Positions 27,406 to 35,245 of a stretch of 64,000 bases of DNA are shown here, piece by piece (position 1 is the first letter of the stretch; each line of letters begins with the position of its first letter). The notes beneath the pieces are model-generated. The model did not search any database. It had not been told where the DNA came from and saw only the letters and a list, made by a program, of their open reading frames with translations. The position numbers and the translations under genes are program-made. The stretch comes from Rudaeicoccus suwonensis (GTDB lineage: Bacteria; Actinomycetota; Actinomycetes; Actinomycetales; Dermatophilaceae): positions 248,001-312,000 of the forward strand of contig NZ_VIVQ01000002.1 in the NCBI RefSeq assembly GCF_007829035.1, read 5' to 3'.

Positions 27406-28162
27406 GCCCGGCCGACCGCGCGATCTTGGAGTTGGCACCGCGTAGCAGGCGGATCTGCTCCCAGCGCTCGCGGGCGAAGGTGTGTCGCGGCGATGCATTC
27501 CAGGTGGTGTCGAACAGCCGCTTTGCTGCAGCAAGCGCGTCGGGTGAACGCTGGGTGAGCGTCTCGGCGAGAGCACGGGCATCGTCATACGGACGCTCGC
27601 TGACCTGCCCGACCAGGCCGAGGCGTGCGGCTTCTTCGCCGGAAATGACTTCGGCGGTCATCGTGAGTCGTTTCGCGGTCTCTATGCCAACGAGTTCGGC
27701 CAGCGCCCGAACTCCGGTCATGTCGGGGATCAGCCCCCACTTTCCTTCGAGCACAGACCATTTCGCGTCAGGAGCCGTCACACGCAGATCGGCGCCGAGG
27801 GCGATCTGCACGCCGCCTCCATAACAGTGGCCGTGGATCGCAGCGATCACCGGCACCGGCACCCGGCGCCACGCCCAGCATGCTTCTTGAAAGGCGTTCG
27901 TGCCGCGCGTCGGACGCGGAATCATGCCCATCGGAATCTGGCGGGGATTCTCGCTGACCGCCTTGAAATCGAGACCGGCACAGAACGAGTCGCCCGTGCC
28001 CGACAGGATGACCGCGCGCAGCGAGCGATCCGACCGCAGCCGGTGGGCAGCACCGGCAAGCCCGGTCAGCATCTGCATGGTCAGACCGTTGAGCTTGTCC
28101 GGACGGTCCAGTCGCACATCGGCAATGCCGTCGGCGATGTCGACGCTGATATTCGAAGGCAT
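27362..28162 (-). CDS. Enoyl-CoA hydratase/isomerase (crotonase) family protein
   Basis: A 266-aa crotonase-fold protein. The CoA-binding segment GDSFCAGLDFKAV is near residue 66. The oxyanion loop AIHGHCYGGGVQIALGADL lies around residues 111-129, followed by WSVLEGKWGLIPDMTG, where many hydratases have a catalytic Glu. The C-terminal region is normal length. ATG 28162 (MPSNISVDI) is chosen since upstream in-frame sequence looks non-coding. It likely acts in beta-oxidation or a related CoA pathway; the reaction cannot be assigned exactly because the family is diverse. Confidence 0.88.
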   Translation of the reverse strand: MPSNISVDIADGIADVRLDRPDKLNGLTMQMLTGLAGAAHRLRSDRSLRAVILSGTGDSFCAGLDFKAVSENPRQIPMGMIPRPTRGTNAFQEACWAWRRVPVPVIAAIHGHCYGGGVQIALGADLRVTAPDAKWSVLEGKWGLIPDMTGVRALAELVGIETAKRLTMTAEVISGEEAARLGLVGQVSERPYDDARALAETLTQRSPDALAAAKRLFDTTWNASPRHTFARERWEQIRLLRGANSKIARSAGLKREAPVFRQRSTR

Positions 28163-28247
28163 GCAGCCAGCGTATGCCGCAGTCGGCCTCGCCTGATCAT
28201 GCGTCGCCGGCATCCGCATGGCTCCCACGGGAGGACACTTGCTTCCC

Positions 28248-28478
28248 ATGACGACACATCGAGGCTGGTCGCAGCTCAGTCCGGCAACGCGACGGGCCAT
28301 CAAGGTAACGGCAGCAGTCGAAGGCGCCGTCAAGGTTGTTGCGCTCGTCGACCTTGCGCGACGTCCCGCATCTCAGGTGCGTGGCAGCAAGCCGGTATGG
28401 GCGGGCGCGATCATCGTGCTCAACTCGGCCGGCCTCGTGCCTCTCGCCTATCTGGTGCGCGGACGTCGACGGAAGTAG
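28248..28478 (+). CDS. Small two-helix membrane protein
   Basis: A 76-aa protein from ATG 28248 with two hydrophobic segments: one around residues 16-35 (IKVTAAVEGAVKVVALVDLA) and one around 48-65 (GAIIVLNSAGLVPLAYL). The pattern DLARRP ... WAGAIIVLNSAGLVPLAYLVRGRR resembles the short N-terminal domain found in some phospholipase-D-like membrane proteins and in many small actinobacterial proteins. It is divergent from the crotonase gene. Function unknown. Confidence 0.65.
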   Translation: MTTHRGWSQLSPATRRAIKVTAAVEGAVKVVALVDLARRPASQVRGSKPVWAGAIIVLNSAGLVPLAYLVRGRRRK

Positions 28479-28692
28479 TTACTGCGCTCGCGGCAGATCA
28501 CCATCCGATGAGCCGCCATCGACTCTTGCCATCTTTATCTCCCTAGCCACCGTCGAGAGGTGAACGCGGACGCTTTCGGAGATCGGCTTCGTTCGCGGTT
28601 CAGCCGGCTGGTCGTCTCGCGCGGAGTTGGTGACCAGTCCCATAAGGTCAGGTATACAGACGAGCCGGCCGGCTGCACGCATCAGCTGTGGT
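28479..28692. other. Intergenic stretch without recognised feature
   Basis: Between the small membrane protein and the 3' end of the DUF222-HNH gene I see no gene, RNA or strong hairpin. Confidence 0.4.
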
Positions 28693-30573
28693 TCAGTCGG
28701 CGGGTCGGGTGAGGTATTCGCGTCCGCCAGGACTGGTCCAGGTGCACACACCCTTGGTGGTCATGGTGACCTGCCACCGGGTTTGGTGCTTGACCCGGTG
28801 GTGGTGCCGGCACAGGCACTGCAGGTTCGCCGGTGTGGTCGCACCACCCGGCCAGGGGGTGACGTGGTCGGCGTCGCAGTAGGTGGCGGGTTGGGTGCAG
28901 CCGGGGAACCGGCAGTGCTGGTCCCGGTCTTTGACGAATCGGGCGATGCCGGCGGTGGGGCGGTATTTGGTGGAGGTTGCTTGGACCAGGACACCGGTGG
29001 TCGCGTCCAGGAGTGTGCGTGCCAGGGACACTCCCAGCGTGCTGGTCAACGCGTGGACGTGGGAGGGCAGGATCGTGCCGACGCCCGGCACGATGACCGG
29101 ACCCACCCCCGCTATTGCCGGCGCTGACGCCGACGGCATGACGTGCCGTGATGGTGCGACCAGGTTGGCCGTGTTGGGCACAGTGACCAGGTCGGTCGGG
29201 GCACCAATGTCGGGGTAGTCACCGAAGTGCGGGTCGGCGGTGAAGACGCCTTCCAGTGGCGGGTCAGGTAACGACTCGACCAGGTGTGCCAGGGCGGTGT
29301 CCCAGTCGATTTCATGGTCAGGATCATCATCGAAGACGTCGTCCGGTGGTTCCGGCGACATTCCATGGGTCCACCCGTCCTGGTCGTCGGGTGGTGGCGG
29401 GTCGTTCTCGCAGCGGTGAACCTGGGTCCAGCCCATGGTGTGCGGGTCGGGGAACAACCGGTCACACAATGCCGCGACCCGTGCCCGGGCAGTATCCGAA
29501 CCATCACCGACCACAGCACCACCGACCACAGCACCACCGGTGACAGTGCCAGCGACACCGGCTGCGGCGGATGCCGACCCTGTGGCAGTGGCGCATGCCG
29601 CGGCAGCATCAAAAGCGGTCGCCGCACCAGTTCCGGTGGTGGTTGCGGTGGTGTCGCCGACAGAGGCCGCGGAGGTGGTGTCGGCCGGGAATACCCCGGT
29701 CATGACGGGGACCTGGAAAGTGAGGTGGGTGTCGATGTGGACGTTCTGCAACACCAGATCCACCAACGCATCGACCCGGCATTGCGGCAAACTGATCACC
29801 TCGACCGCGTCGTGGTGTAGTTGCCGGGCCAGTTGCTCGACTGCGGACATGATCCGCGCTGCTTGGGCTGAGTCCAGCACGACCTTGATCTCACTCAACC
29901 CCGGCACATGACTAGCGCGACAGGACACTCCAACCTCACGCTCCCTCGTCTTCGTACCGGAGGTTTCTGCTGCGGTCGGGTCGAGGTCGGCCAGGATCCT
30001 CGGGACCCGCCTGGCAATCTGCGTGGTGGTCAACCCACCAATGCCCTGGTCTAAGAGTGCTGATTCGACTGCTGCCGCCACGTCCGTGGGTGCGGACCCC
30101 AACCCGGCGGTGACCTTGTGCATCTTCTCCGCCGCTAACCGGCCAGCCCCGACTTCCCGCAACAGTCTCGGTGTCAGCGTGACCGCGTCCAAGGCTTGGT
30201 CCAGGCGGGTATCGGCTTGGCGTGGACCCCACGCCAGCAGGGCCCCGATCTCGGAAGAGACCCACTCGTTGGTCCACCCCAACTGGTGCCGCACCCACGA
30301 CGTCACCGGCGGACCCTCGGTCTCACCGGACAGGTCGGTGACGTCTTCAATCGAAGCGACCTGCGCCATCCGCACCACCCGGGCACCATCCACCGAATTC
30401 GCCACCCGCTGCACGGCCTCGACCTGCGCCAAGAGTTCGTCCCGGGTCAACCCGGGAGCATCACCGCAGATCACCTCGAACGCCCGCACCATCAACACAC
30501 CCGCCGCTTCCAACAACTCCGCACTGGAGGCAGACTCCACCACCGACTCGGCCAGCAGTGGTGTGATCGACAT
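28693..30573 (-). CDS. DUF222 protein with C-terminal HNH endonuclease domain (13E12 type)
   Basis: A 626-aa protein. The N-terminal half is the helical DUF222 domain (about residues 20-280). A low-complexity Thr/Ala/Gly/Val-rich linker lies around residues 295-355. The C-terminal HNH fold shows CRFPGCTQPATYCDADHV, then CLCRHHHRVKH. Relatives are multi-copy in mycobacteria and related actinobacteria and are often LexA-regulated; they may be mobile or DNA-damage-linked. A near-consensus SOS box sits 7 bp before the start codon. It stands alone, flanked by non-coding DNA on both sides. Nuclease activity is predicted only. Confidence 0.9.
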   Translation of the reverse strand: MSITPLLAESVVESASSAELLEAAGVLMVRAFEVICGDAPGLTRDELLAQVEAVQRVANSVDGARVVRMAQVASIEDVTDLSGETEGPPVTSWVRHQLGWTNEWVSSEIGALLAWGPRQADTRLDQALDAVTLTPRLLREVGAGRLAAEKMHKVTAGLGSAPTDVAAAVESALLDQGIGGLTTTQIARRVPRILADLDPTAAETSGTKTREREVGVSCRASHVPGLSEIKVVLDSAQAARIMSAVEQLARQLHHDAVEVISLPQCRVDALVDLVLQNVHIDTHLTFQVPVMTGVFPADTTSAASVGDTTATTTGTGAATAFDAAAACATATGSASAAAGVAGTVTGGAVVGGAVVGDGSDTARARVAALCDRLFPDPHTMGWTQVHRCENDPPPPDDQDGWTHGMSPEPPDDVFDDDPDHEIDWDTALAHLVESLPDPPLEGVFTADPHFGDYPDIGAPTDLVTVPNTANLVAPSRHVMPSASAPAIAGVGPVIVPGVGTILPSHVHALTSTLGVSLARTLLDATTGVLVQATSTKYRPTAGIARFVKDRDQHCRFPGCTQPATYCDADHVTPWPGGATTPANLQCLCRHHHRVKHQTRWQVTMTTKGVCTWTSPGGREYLTRPAD

Positions 30574-30579
30574 ACCTCA

Positions 30580-30595
30580 TCGTACATACGTTCGA
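30580..30595 (-). promoter_or_regulatory. Candidate LexA (SOS) box at the DUF222-HNH start
   Basis: On the minus strand the sequence is TCGAACGTATGTACGA. The mycobacterial-type SOS box is TCGAAC-N4-GTTCGA, so there is a single mismatch (GTACGA for GTTCGA). It ends 7 bp upstream of the ATG at 30573. LexA boxes before 13E12/DUF222 genes are known in Mycobacterium tuberculosis, which supports the call. The close position suggests a very short leader. Confidence 0.6.
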
Positions 30596-31200
30596 GAAAA
30601 TGATCAAGGGTTCCGCCCCCGAAGTTCATCTTTCAAGGCATGGAGGGCACTCGACACCCGGTCGCAGACACCATTAGGTCACTCGATATGTCGGCGACCA
30701 ATTGAAATCGCCGCTCAGCATCAGGTCATACGTGACAGTACAACGCCCTGTTAGTACCGAACGCCACGCGCCTGAGCGATCGGCCCGCCGATACGAGACT
30801 GCATCTGGTGGTCACACCTTCGACCCGGGCCGATCGACGGCCAATAACAGTGGATCGATCAGGTGCACTCCGATCCCGGAAGACATCGGTGACACTCGAC
30901 CCCGATCGCTGGGCGGCCCGGCGACCCCCGGTCGCTGGGCAGCGCCCGGTCTCAGAACATCAGTGGCCGGTCAGAGTCAGCGGGGACAGGAGCGATTCCT
31001 AGCCTCCCGCATATCGATTTCAAACGCCGCAAGGCGCGACCTGACCCTGCCGACGGAAGTCCGAGGGCAGACGACTGACCCGACTCGACCGGTTCGCACC
31101 GCACACCCGGACGCACCGAATGTCACCGATGTCCTGATACAGCGCGAACCACTCCAGCACTCACACCGAATGGCCCGTCCTGCCCATCAGCTCGATGCAG
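30596..31200. other. Gene-poor gap of about 600 bp
   Basis: No convincing gene. One plus-strand frame (30702-31295) is open but its product is Arg/Pro/Ser/Thr-rich with no domain pattern and it runs into the ltrA 3' end. An imperfect direct repeat around ATCGCTGGGCGGCCC (near 30905) and GTCGCTGGGCAGCGCC (near 30932) is visible. No tRNA, terminator or promoter could be supported. Confidence 0.5.
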
Positions 31201-32487
31201 CTAGTCATTCCCCTCCAGTGCGGCGAACATCACCTTCTGATGGTTGTGCCCGACGGTCTCGGCCCCGACCACCGACACGAATGGCGCAACCGTGATCACC
31301 AGCAGACACACGGCCGTCGGCACGCCCGCCGCCGCCAGCACCACCGCCAGCGCGAGCACCGCGCCCGTCAGCGCGATCAGCAGGACGTGCACCTTGTCGG
31401 CGTACGAGAACAACAGCGTGTGCAATCCATAGACGAGGAGCAAAAACCCGCCCACCGGTATGGCGATGGACAGCACGACGGCCACCCGGTGCAGCGCGGA
31501 TTCGTGTTCCAGATAGAGCCCGGCCACATGCAGTCCGGCGCCGGTCGCAGCGATGGCGACGAACACCAGGATGTGGCCGTAACCGAACAGATACCCACGT
31601 CGCGGGCGCAACTCCAGCAACTCCCCGAACGGCGTCGCGAAATACACCCACCACATCCCGAAGGTCAGCCCCACGCCGCACACCACCACGGCGACCGCAT
31701 TCCACGTCCAGTGTGTGCCGTTGTCACCGCCGAGCAGCCCCTGCGACGACGCAATCGTGCCGACGACTCCCTCGCCCAGCGTGATGATCGCGAACAATCC
31801 GTAACGCTCGGCAATGTGGTGCGGATGCCACGGAGTGCCGTCGGCATGCCCCTGAGCGAACACCGGCAGCAGTAGTTCGAGCGCGCCGAGCACAACCGCG
31901 CCGATGAACGCGGTGACCAGCCCAATGTGCAGCAGTGCCAACACGACCCAGCCGATCTGCAACAACAGCACCCATCGGATATTCGCCATACAGACCGTTC
32001 TGTATGCCGGGGACTGTCGTGCCGCGCGCCACCACTGCCCGCTCATGGCAACCCGCATCACCACATAGCCCAGGACGATCGCGCGCATGTCCAGGTGACC
32101 GCCCTGCTCGATCGAGTGAAACATCGACGGCAGTCCCAGAGCGAAGACGACCACGCCGATCATCTGGCCCATGGTGAAGATCCGGTAGACCCAGTCGTCG
32201 GTGTCGAAGGCGGAGGCGAACCAGGTGAAGTTGATCCAGGCGACACTGATCGCGAACATCGCCAGGCCGAAGCCGAGCAGTGCTCCACCGACGTGGCCCT
32301 CGGACAGCAACTCGGCGAATTTGTCGGCTGCGGTGCCGACCGCGACGACGAAGGTGAGGTCGAACAACAACTCCAGGGGTGTCGAAACGCGCCCCTCTTC
32401 CTTGGGATCGCGTCCGGTCATCCGAACGACGGCGTGTGCCAGCCCGCTGCGGCTGGCGGCTTCGGCAGGTGTCTGGTGCGGCGCCAT
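31201..32487 (-). CDS. ltrA: Low-temperature-requirement A (LtrA) family membrane protein
   Basis: A 428-aa protein with about 12 hydrophobic segments. The family hallmark lies near residue 36: STPLELLFDLTFVVAVG, followed by a WINFTWFASAFDTDD-type segment. LtrA was named from Listeria growth at low temperature, but its molecular role is unresolved. The gene ends near a non-coding gap and starts 41 bp after the cupin gene on the same strand, so the two may be co-transcribed. Cytoplasmic membrane. Confidence 0.9.
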   Translation of the reverse strand: MAPHQTPAEAASRSGLAHAVVRMTGRDPKEEGRVSTPLELLFDLTFVVAVGTAADKFAELLSEGHVGGALLGFGLAMFAISVAWINFTWFASAFDTDDWVYRIFTMGQMIGVVVFALGLPSMFHSIEQGGHLDMRAIVLGYVVMRVAMSGQWWRAARQSPAYRTVCMANIRWVLLLQIGWVVLALLHIGLVTAFIGAVVLGALELLLPVFAQGHADGTPWHPHHIAERYGLFAIITLGEGVVGTIASSQGLLGGDNGTHWTWNAVAVVVCGVGLTFGMWWVYFATPFGELLELRPRRGYLFGYGHILVFVAIAATGAGLHVAGLYLEHESALHRVAVVLSIAIPVGGFLLLVYGLHTLLFSYADKVHVLLIALTGAVLALAVVLAAAGVPTAVCLLVITVAPFVSVVGAETVGHNHQKVMFAALEGND

Positions 32488-32527
32488 GCCGAGGATGATG
32501 TCAGGCGCGGCGCGATCGTGCGCGTGG

Positions 32528-32983
32528 TCAGTCGACCGCGACCGGCACCGGCTTGTTGTCGACCCACTCGTAGGGCGTCATCTCGGTCAGGCCCGGCGAG
32601 TAGGCATGCACACTGACAGCCATGTCATCGCCAAGGTTGGTCATCGTGTGCAGGTGGCCCGATCCGAATGAGCGCTCGTCGCCCGCACACAGATCGTGTT
32701 CGGTGATCGATCCGCCGCGCCATATCTCCTCGCCGAGGACTCCCTCGACGACGACGAACGCGCCGCTGGCGTCACCGTGGTCGTGCCATCCAGTGCTTGC
32801 ACCAGCCGGCCAACTCATCAGCAGCACCTCAAGGTGCGGAGTGTCGGACAAAATCAACCGCTGACGTTCGCCGGCCGTGCGGTCGATGCGCGATGCCAGG
32901 TCAGGATCCGAGGCGAAAAGCCTTGCCACCCGGACCAACTGGTCCTTGGTGAAGTGCCGAACCCCCGGCGATGTTGTAGTCAT
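32528..32983 (-). CDS. Cysteine-dioxygenase-like cupin protein
   Basis: A 151-aa cupin. The first cupin motif, STGWHDHGDASGAFVVVEG, is near residues 63-81 and carries the metal-binding His pair; the second, with SFGSGHLHTMTNLG near 105, carries the third His. This is the 3-His iron site of cysteine-dioxygenase-family thiol dioxygenases, which oxidise cysteine or related thiols to sulfinates. A short ORF containing one Cys codon lies 66 bp upstream (33050-33124) and may be a cysteine-responsive leader peptide. The neighbour downstream is ltrA. The exact thiol substrate is not known. Confidence 0.82.
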   Translation of the reverse strand: MTTTSPGVRHFTKDQLVRVARLFASDPDLASRIDRTAGERQRLILSDTPHLEVLLMSWPAGASTGWHDHGDASGAFVVVEGVLGEEIWRGGSITEHDLCAGDERSFGSGHLHTMTNLGDDMAVSVHAYSPGLTEMTPYEWVDNKPVPVAVD

Positions 32984-33049
32984 TGAAGTCTCCGATGAAT
33001 GGTGGATGCCGACGAGCGGCGGAGTCTGTGTGGGCGGAACCGGTGGGGT

Positions 33050-33124
33050 TCAGTAGCGACACAGATGCCACATGGCCGTGCGCCGGTTGAGGCGCATCGG
33101 TCGCGTTGTGGCGTACGAAGACAT
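33050..33124 (-). CDS. Possible 24-aa leader peptide before the cysteine-dioxygenase-like gene
   Basis: A minus-strand ATG ORF of 24 codons whose product ends MRLNRRTAMWHLCRY. Short peptides with an RR...L-C-R-like pattern are common before sulfur-metabolism genes of actinobacteria and are thought to sense cysteine by attenuation. It stops 66 bp before the cupin start. There is no strong ribosome site. No clear attenuator hairpin was resolved. Candidate only. Confidence 0.35.
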   Translation of the reverse strand: MSSYATTRPMRLNRRTAMWHLCRY

Positions 33125-33179
33125 AACTGCAGTGCAACATGCATCCGGTGTGATGTTCAAACGCATTTGCTGTGGTCTT

Positions 33180-33202
33180 GATATACGAGATATACGTCTC
33201 GT
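33180..33202. promoter_or_regulatory. Repeat/inverted-repeat operator candidate upstream of the cupin leader
   Basis: Two copies of GATATACG at 33180 and 33189 overlap an inverted repeat ACGAGA-N6-TCTCGT (33185-33202). The spot is AT-rich relative to the surroundings and lies about 56 bp before the leader ORF, where a promoter or operator is expected. No known regulator consensus is recognised. Confidence 0.3.
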
Positions 33203-33211
33203 CATTCGGTC

Positions 33212-33790
33212 CTAGAGAACGAGCTCGCCGGCCGGACGACGCTGGCGCGGACGTTGCTCCTTGGCTTCGATCGCCGGGTCGACGCCATGGCGCTCCGTTT
33301 CGGGCCACCACCGGCCGATCGCAATGCCGGCCACCGGCTGCAGGTGGTCTGGTACGCGCGCGGTCGCGGCGAGTGCCGCGTGGTCGAATCCGGCGAACTG
33401 GTGCACGTCCAACCCGAGCGATGCGGCCTGGACCGTCAGATGCGCCACCGCCTGGCCGAGGTCGTATGCCGTGTAGTCGTAGGTCCGCAGCTCGCCCTTC
33501 GGATCATCCGGCAACGCGGCGACCTGGCGCAGCCCGATCAGGATCGCGCTGGCAGCCGGCGCCCACGCGAGATTGCCCCGCGTCAGTGTCTCGACGATCA
33601 ACGCATGCGTCGCATCGCCCCGGAGGCCCACGAGGAATCGCCACGGCTGGGTGTTGCCCCACGACGGCGACCAACGCGCTGCCTCGAGCAACGACATGAG
33701 CTCCGGCCGTGTCAGCGAGTGCTCGGGGTCGAAGACCGATGGCGAACGGCGTTGCTCCAGCAGCGGATCCAGGGCCGGCACGTCACTCAT
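33212..33790 (-). CDS. Nitroreductase family protein
   Basis: A 192-aa FMN-dependent nitroreductase-fold protein. RRSPSVFDPEHSLTRPELMSLLEAAR near the N-terminus, with the phosphate-binding Arg pair, is followed by WSPSWGNTQPWRFLV (about residues 40-54), the family's N-x-Q-P-W motif. Near the C-terminus IAIGRW gives the typical V-x-G-x strand. The reaction is NAD(P)H-dependent reduction of an unknown substrate. ATG 33790 is chosen; longer in-frame extension upstream is antisense to the thioredoxin gene and looks non-coding. It is divergent from the thioredoxin gene. Confidence 0.85.
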   Translation of the reverse strand: MSDVPALDPLLEQRRSPSVFDPEHSLTRPELMSLLEAARWSPSWGNTQPWRFLVGLRGDATHALIVETLTRGNLAWAPAASAILIGLRQVAALPDDPKGELRTYDYTAYDLGQAVAHLTVQAASLGLDVHQFAGFDHAALAATARVPDHLQPVAGIAIGRWWPETERHGVDPAIEAKEQRPRQRRPAGELVL

Positions 33791-33937
33791 GGGACCCGAC
33801 GCTACGGCGTGATGATCGACGGCAGCCACTCTGCGAGTCACGAGCGGAAGGATTGTCAGGCGCCATACGTTGATGGGAATGAAACGCCATGTATGACGCT
33901 GCGCCGTCGACCCGGCGCCACCGACCAAGGAGCACCT

Positions 33938-34318
33938 GTGGCAACCAAGACCCTCACGACCGACACGTTCACCGCCGAGGTGACGAGCGAGGACATCGTG
34001 CTCGTCGACTTCTGGGCGGACTGGTGCGGGCCGTGCAAGATGTTCGCCCCGGTCTTCGAAGCGGCCTCGGAGAAGCACCCCGACATCGTCTTCGCCAAGG
34101 TCGACACCGACGCCGAGCCCGCGCTCGGCCAAGCCCTCAACATCAGCTCGATCCCGACGCTCATGGCCTTCCGCGAGCACATCCTGGTCTTCGCCCAGCC
34201 GGGGGCGATGCCGGCGCATCAGCTGAACGACCTGATCCAGCAGATTCGTGACCTGCCGATGGACGAGATCCGCGCCAAGCTCGCCGAGCAACCAGACGCC
34301 GGGCAATCGCAGTCCTGA
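33938..34318 (+). CDS. Thioredoxin
   Basis: A 126-aa thioredoxin with the canonical redox motif WCGPC near residues 29-33 (DFWADWCGPCKMF) and the cis-Pro strand SSIPTLMAFREH. The start is a GTG at 33938 with AAGGAG 5 bp upstream. The C-terminal tail (KLAEQPDAGQSQS) extends about 15 residues beyond E. coli TrxA. It donates electrons to ribonucleotide reductase, peroxiredoxins or similar. No thioredoxin reductase gene is nearby. Confidence 0.95.
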   Translation: MATKTLTTDTFTAEVTSEDIVLVDFWADWCGPCKMFAPVFEAASEKHPDIVFAKVDTDAEPALGQALNISSIPTLMAFREHILVFAQPGAMPAHQLNDLIQQIRDLPMDEIRAKLAEQPDAGQSQS

Positions 34319-34409
34319 CCTGGTCAGCACGGTTCGATCCGCGCTGCGTCGGCGCGCCCGAATGACAGGTAACCGAAAGGTCCCATGATCCCGGCCCAGG
34401 CGGGAGTAA

Positions 34410-34425
34410 TGTGACCTGAGCCACA
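34410..34425 (+). promoter_or_regulatory. CRP/GlxR-like site before the acetate transporter
   Basis: TGTGACCTGAGCCACA matches the CRP-type TGTGA-N6-TCACA with one mismatch (CCACA). It is 27-42 bp upstream of the transporter start and overlaps the expected promoter. cAMP-responsive CRP/GlxR regulators control acetate metabolism in corynebacteria, which fits the gene, but one site by eye is weak evidence. Confidence 0.4.
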
Positions 34426-34451
34426 CTACAACTGTCGTAGGAGGTTCACTC

Positions 34452-35066
34452 ATGTCCTCGCCCGCCGTGCGCCGCATCCCAGGCGCCCACATCGCAGATC
34501 CGGGGCCGCTCGGCCTCGCCGCCTTCGCGCTGACCACCTTCGTGCTCAGCTGCGTCAACGCCAACATCGTGTCCGGAGCCGCCGAGAGTGCCGTGTTTGG
34601 CCTTGCGCTGGCCTACGGCGGAATCGCCCAATTCGTCGCCGGTCTTTTCGAATTCGCCAAGGGCAACACCTTCGGAGCCACGGCGTTCTGCTCGTACGGC
34701 GCCTTCTGGGTCGCGTTCTGGTATCTCACCGGTCACACCAGCCCGGCACCGAGCGGCAAAGGAGTCGGGTTGTTCCTGCTCGGCTTCGGCATCTTCACGC
34801 TTTACATGACGGTCGCCACATTGCGCATCAACGGGGCACTTCTGGCGGTCTTCGCGTTGCTGACGATCACGTTCTTCCTGTTGGCCTTCGGCGCCATGAA
34901 CGGCTCGACCGGCCTGTCCAAGACCGGCGGCTGGTTCGGTCTCGCGACGGCGATCGTTGCGTGGTACACCTCGTTCGCGGGTGTGCTCGCGTCCACCTTC
35001 GGCAAGCCGGTGCTGCCGGTCTTCCCGCTCGCCGGTCCGACCGATCCGACCGACGAGCTCACCTGA
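34452..35066 (+). CDS. Acetate/succinate transporter of the GPR1/FUN34/YaaH (AceTr) family
   Basis: A 204-aa membrane protein with six hydrophobic helices. The family signature appears as ADPGPLGLAAFALTTF near residue 15 (a variant of N-P-x-P-L-G-L). Later segments such as YGGIAQFVAGLFEFAKGNTF and TSPAPSGKGVGLF match SatP/YaaH proteins, which carry acetate and other short acids. A strong AGGAGG lies 7 bp before the ATG, a CRP-like site lies upstream and a strong terminator follows the stop. It is a single-gene unit. Confidence 0.92.
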   Translation: MSSPAVRRIPGAHIADPGPLGLAAFALTTFVLSCVNANIVSGAAESAVFGLALAYGGIAQFVAGLFEFAKGNTFGATAFCSYGAFWVAFWYLTGHTSPAPSGKGVGLFLLGFGIFTLYMTVATLRINGALLAVFALLTITFFLLAFGAMNGSTGLSKTGGWFGLATAIVAWYTSFAGVLASTFGKPVLPVFPLAGPTDPTDELT

Positions 35067-35088
35067 CCCGACCCGATCCCCACCACTC

Positions 35089-35122
35089 GAAAGCCCAATG
35101 ACAACGGTGTCATTGGGCTTTC
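35089..35122 (+). terminator. Strong hairpin terminator after the acetate transporter
   Basis: A perfect 15-bp stem: GAAAGCCCAATGACA, loop ACGG, TGTCATTGGGCTTTC. It begins 23 bp after the transporter stop. No long T tract follows on the plus strand, though the stem ends in TTTC. On the minus strand it also lies beyond the 3' end of the methyltransferase gene at 35246, so it may act in both directions. Confidence 0.75.
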
Positions 35123-35180
35123 GTCATCATCGGAGGCGTTCGTCATCGTGGCGGCCTCGCCGTACTCGGCGGGTCGCTGC

Positions 35181-35229
35181 CCAATACTCGAAGCGCGGGC
35201 GGTTATCGCGGCCACCAGGTCGAATATCG
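35181..35229. repeat. 49-bp imperfect palindromic repeat, copy A
   Basis: Aligned without gaps to the segment at 56256-56304, 38 of 49 positions agree, including GGTTAT and GTCGAATATCG. The outer arms (CAATACTCGA and TCGAATATCG) form an imperfect inverted repeat. It lies 16 bp downstream of the stop of the minus-strand methyltransferase gene. Its function is unknown; it resembles a repetitive extragenic palindrome. Confidence 0.5.
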
Positions 35230-35245
35230 CGTGGCCCGGCAACTG

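Noticed and set aside
26089-27588. 499-codon minus-strand frame across the PNGase-like gene
   Set aside because: Arg/His/Val-rich antisense shadow; the plus-strand frame has a signal peptide and family motifs.
28150-28162. TGATATTCGAAGG segment resembling an arm of the 49-bp repeat
   Set aside because: It is simply the crotonase start codons (MPSNIS) and has no second arm nearby.
30702-31295. 197-codon plus-strand frame in the gap
   Set aside because: No ribosome site, no domain, Arg/Ser/Pro/Thr-rich composition, and it runs into the ltrA coding strand.
33153-33215. Short plus-strand ORF starting MFKRICCGLDIRD
   Set aside because: It contains a Cys pair but is not upstream of any plus-strand gene; the minus-strand ORF at 33050-33124 is better placed.
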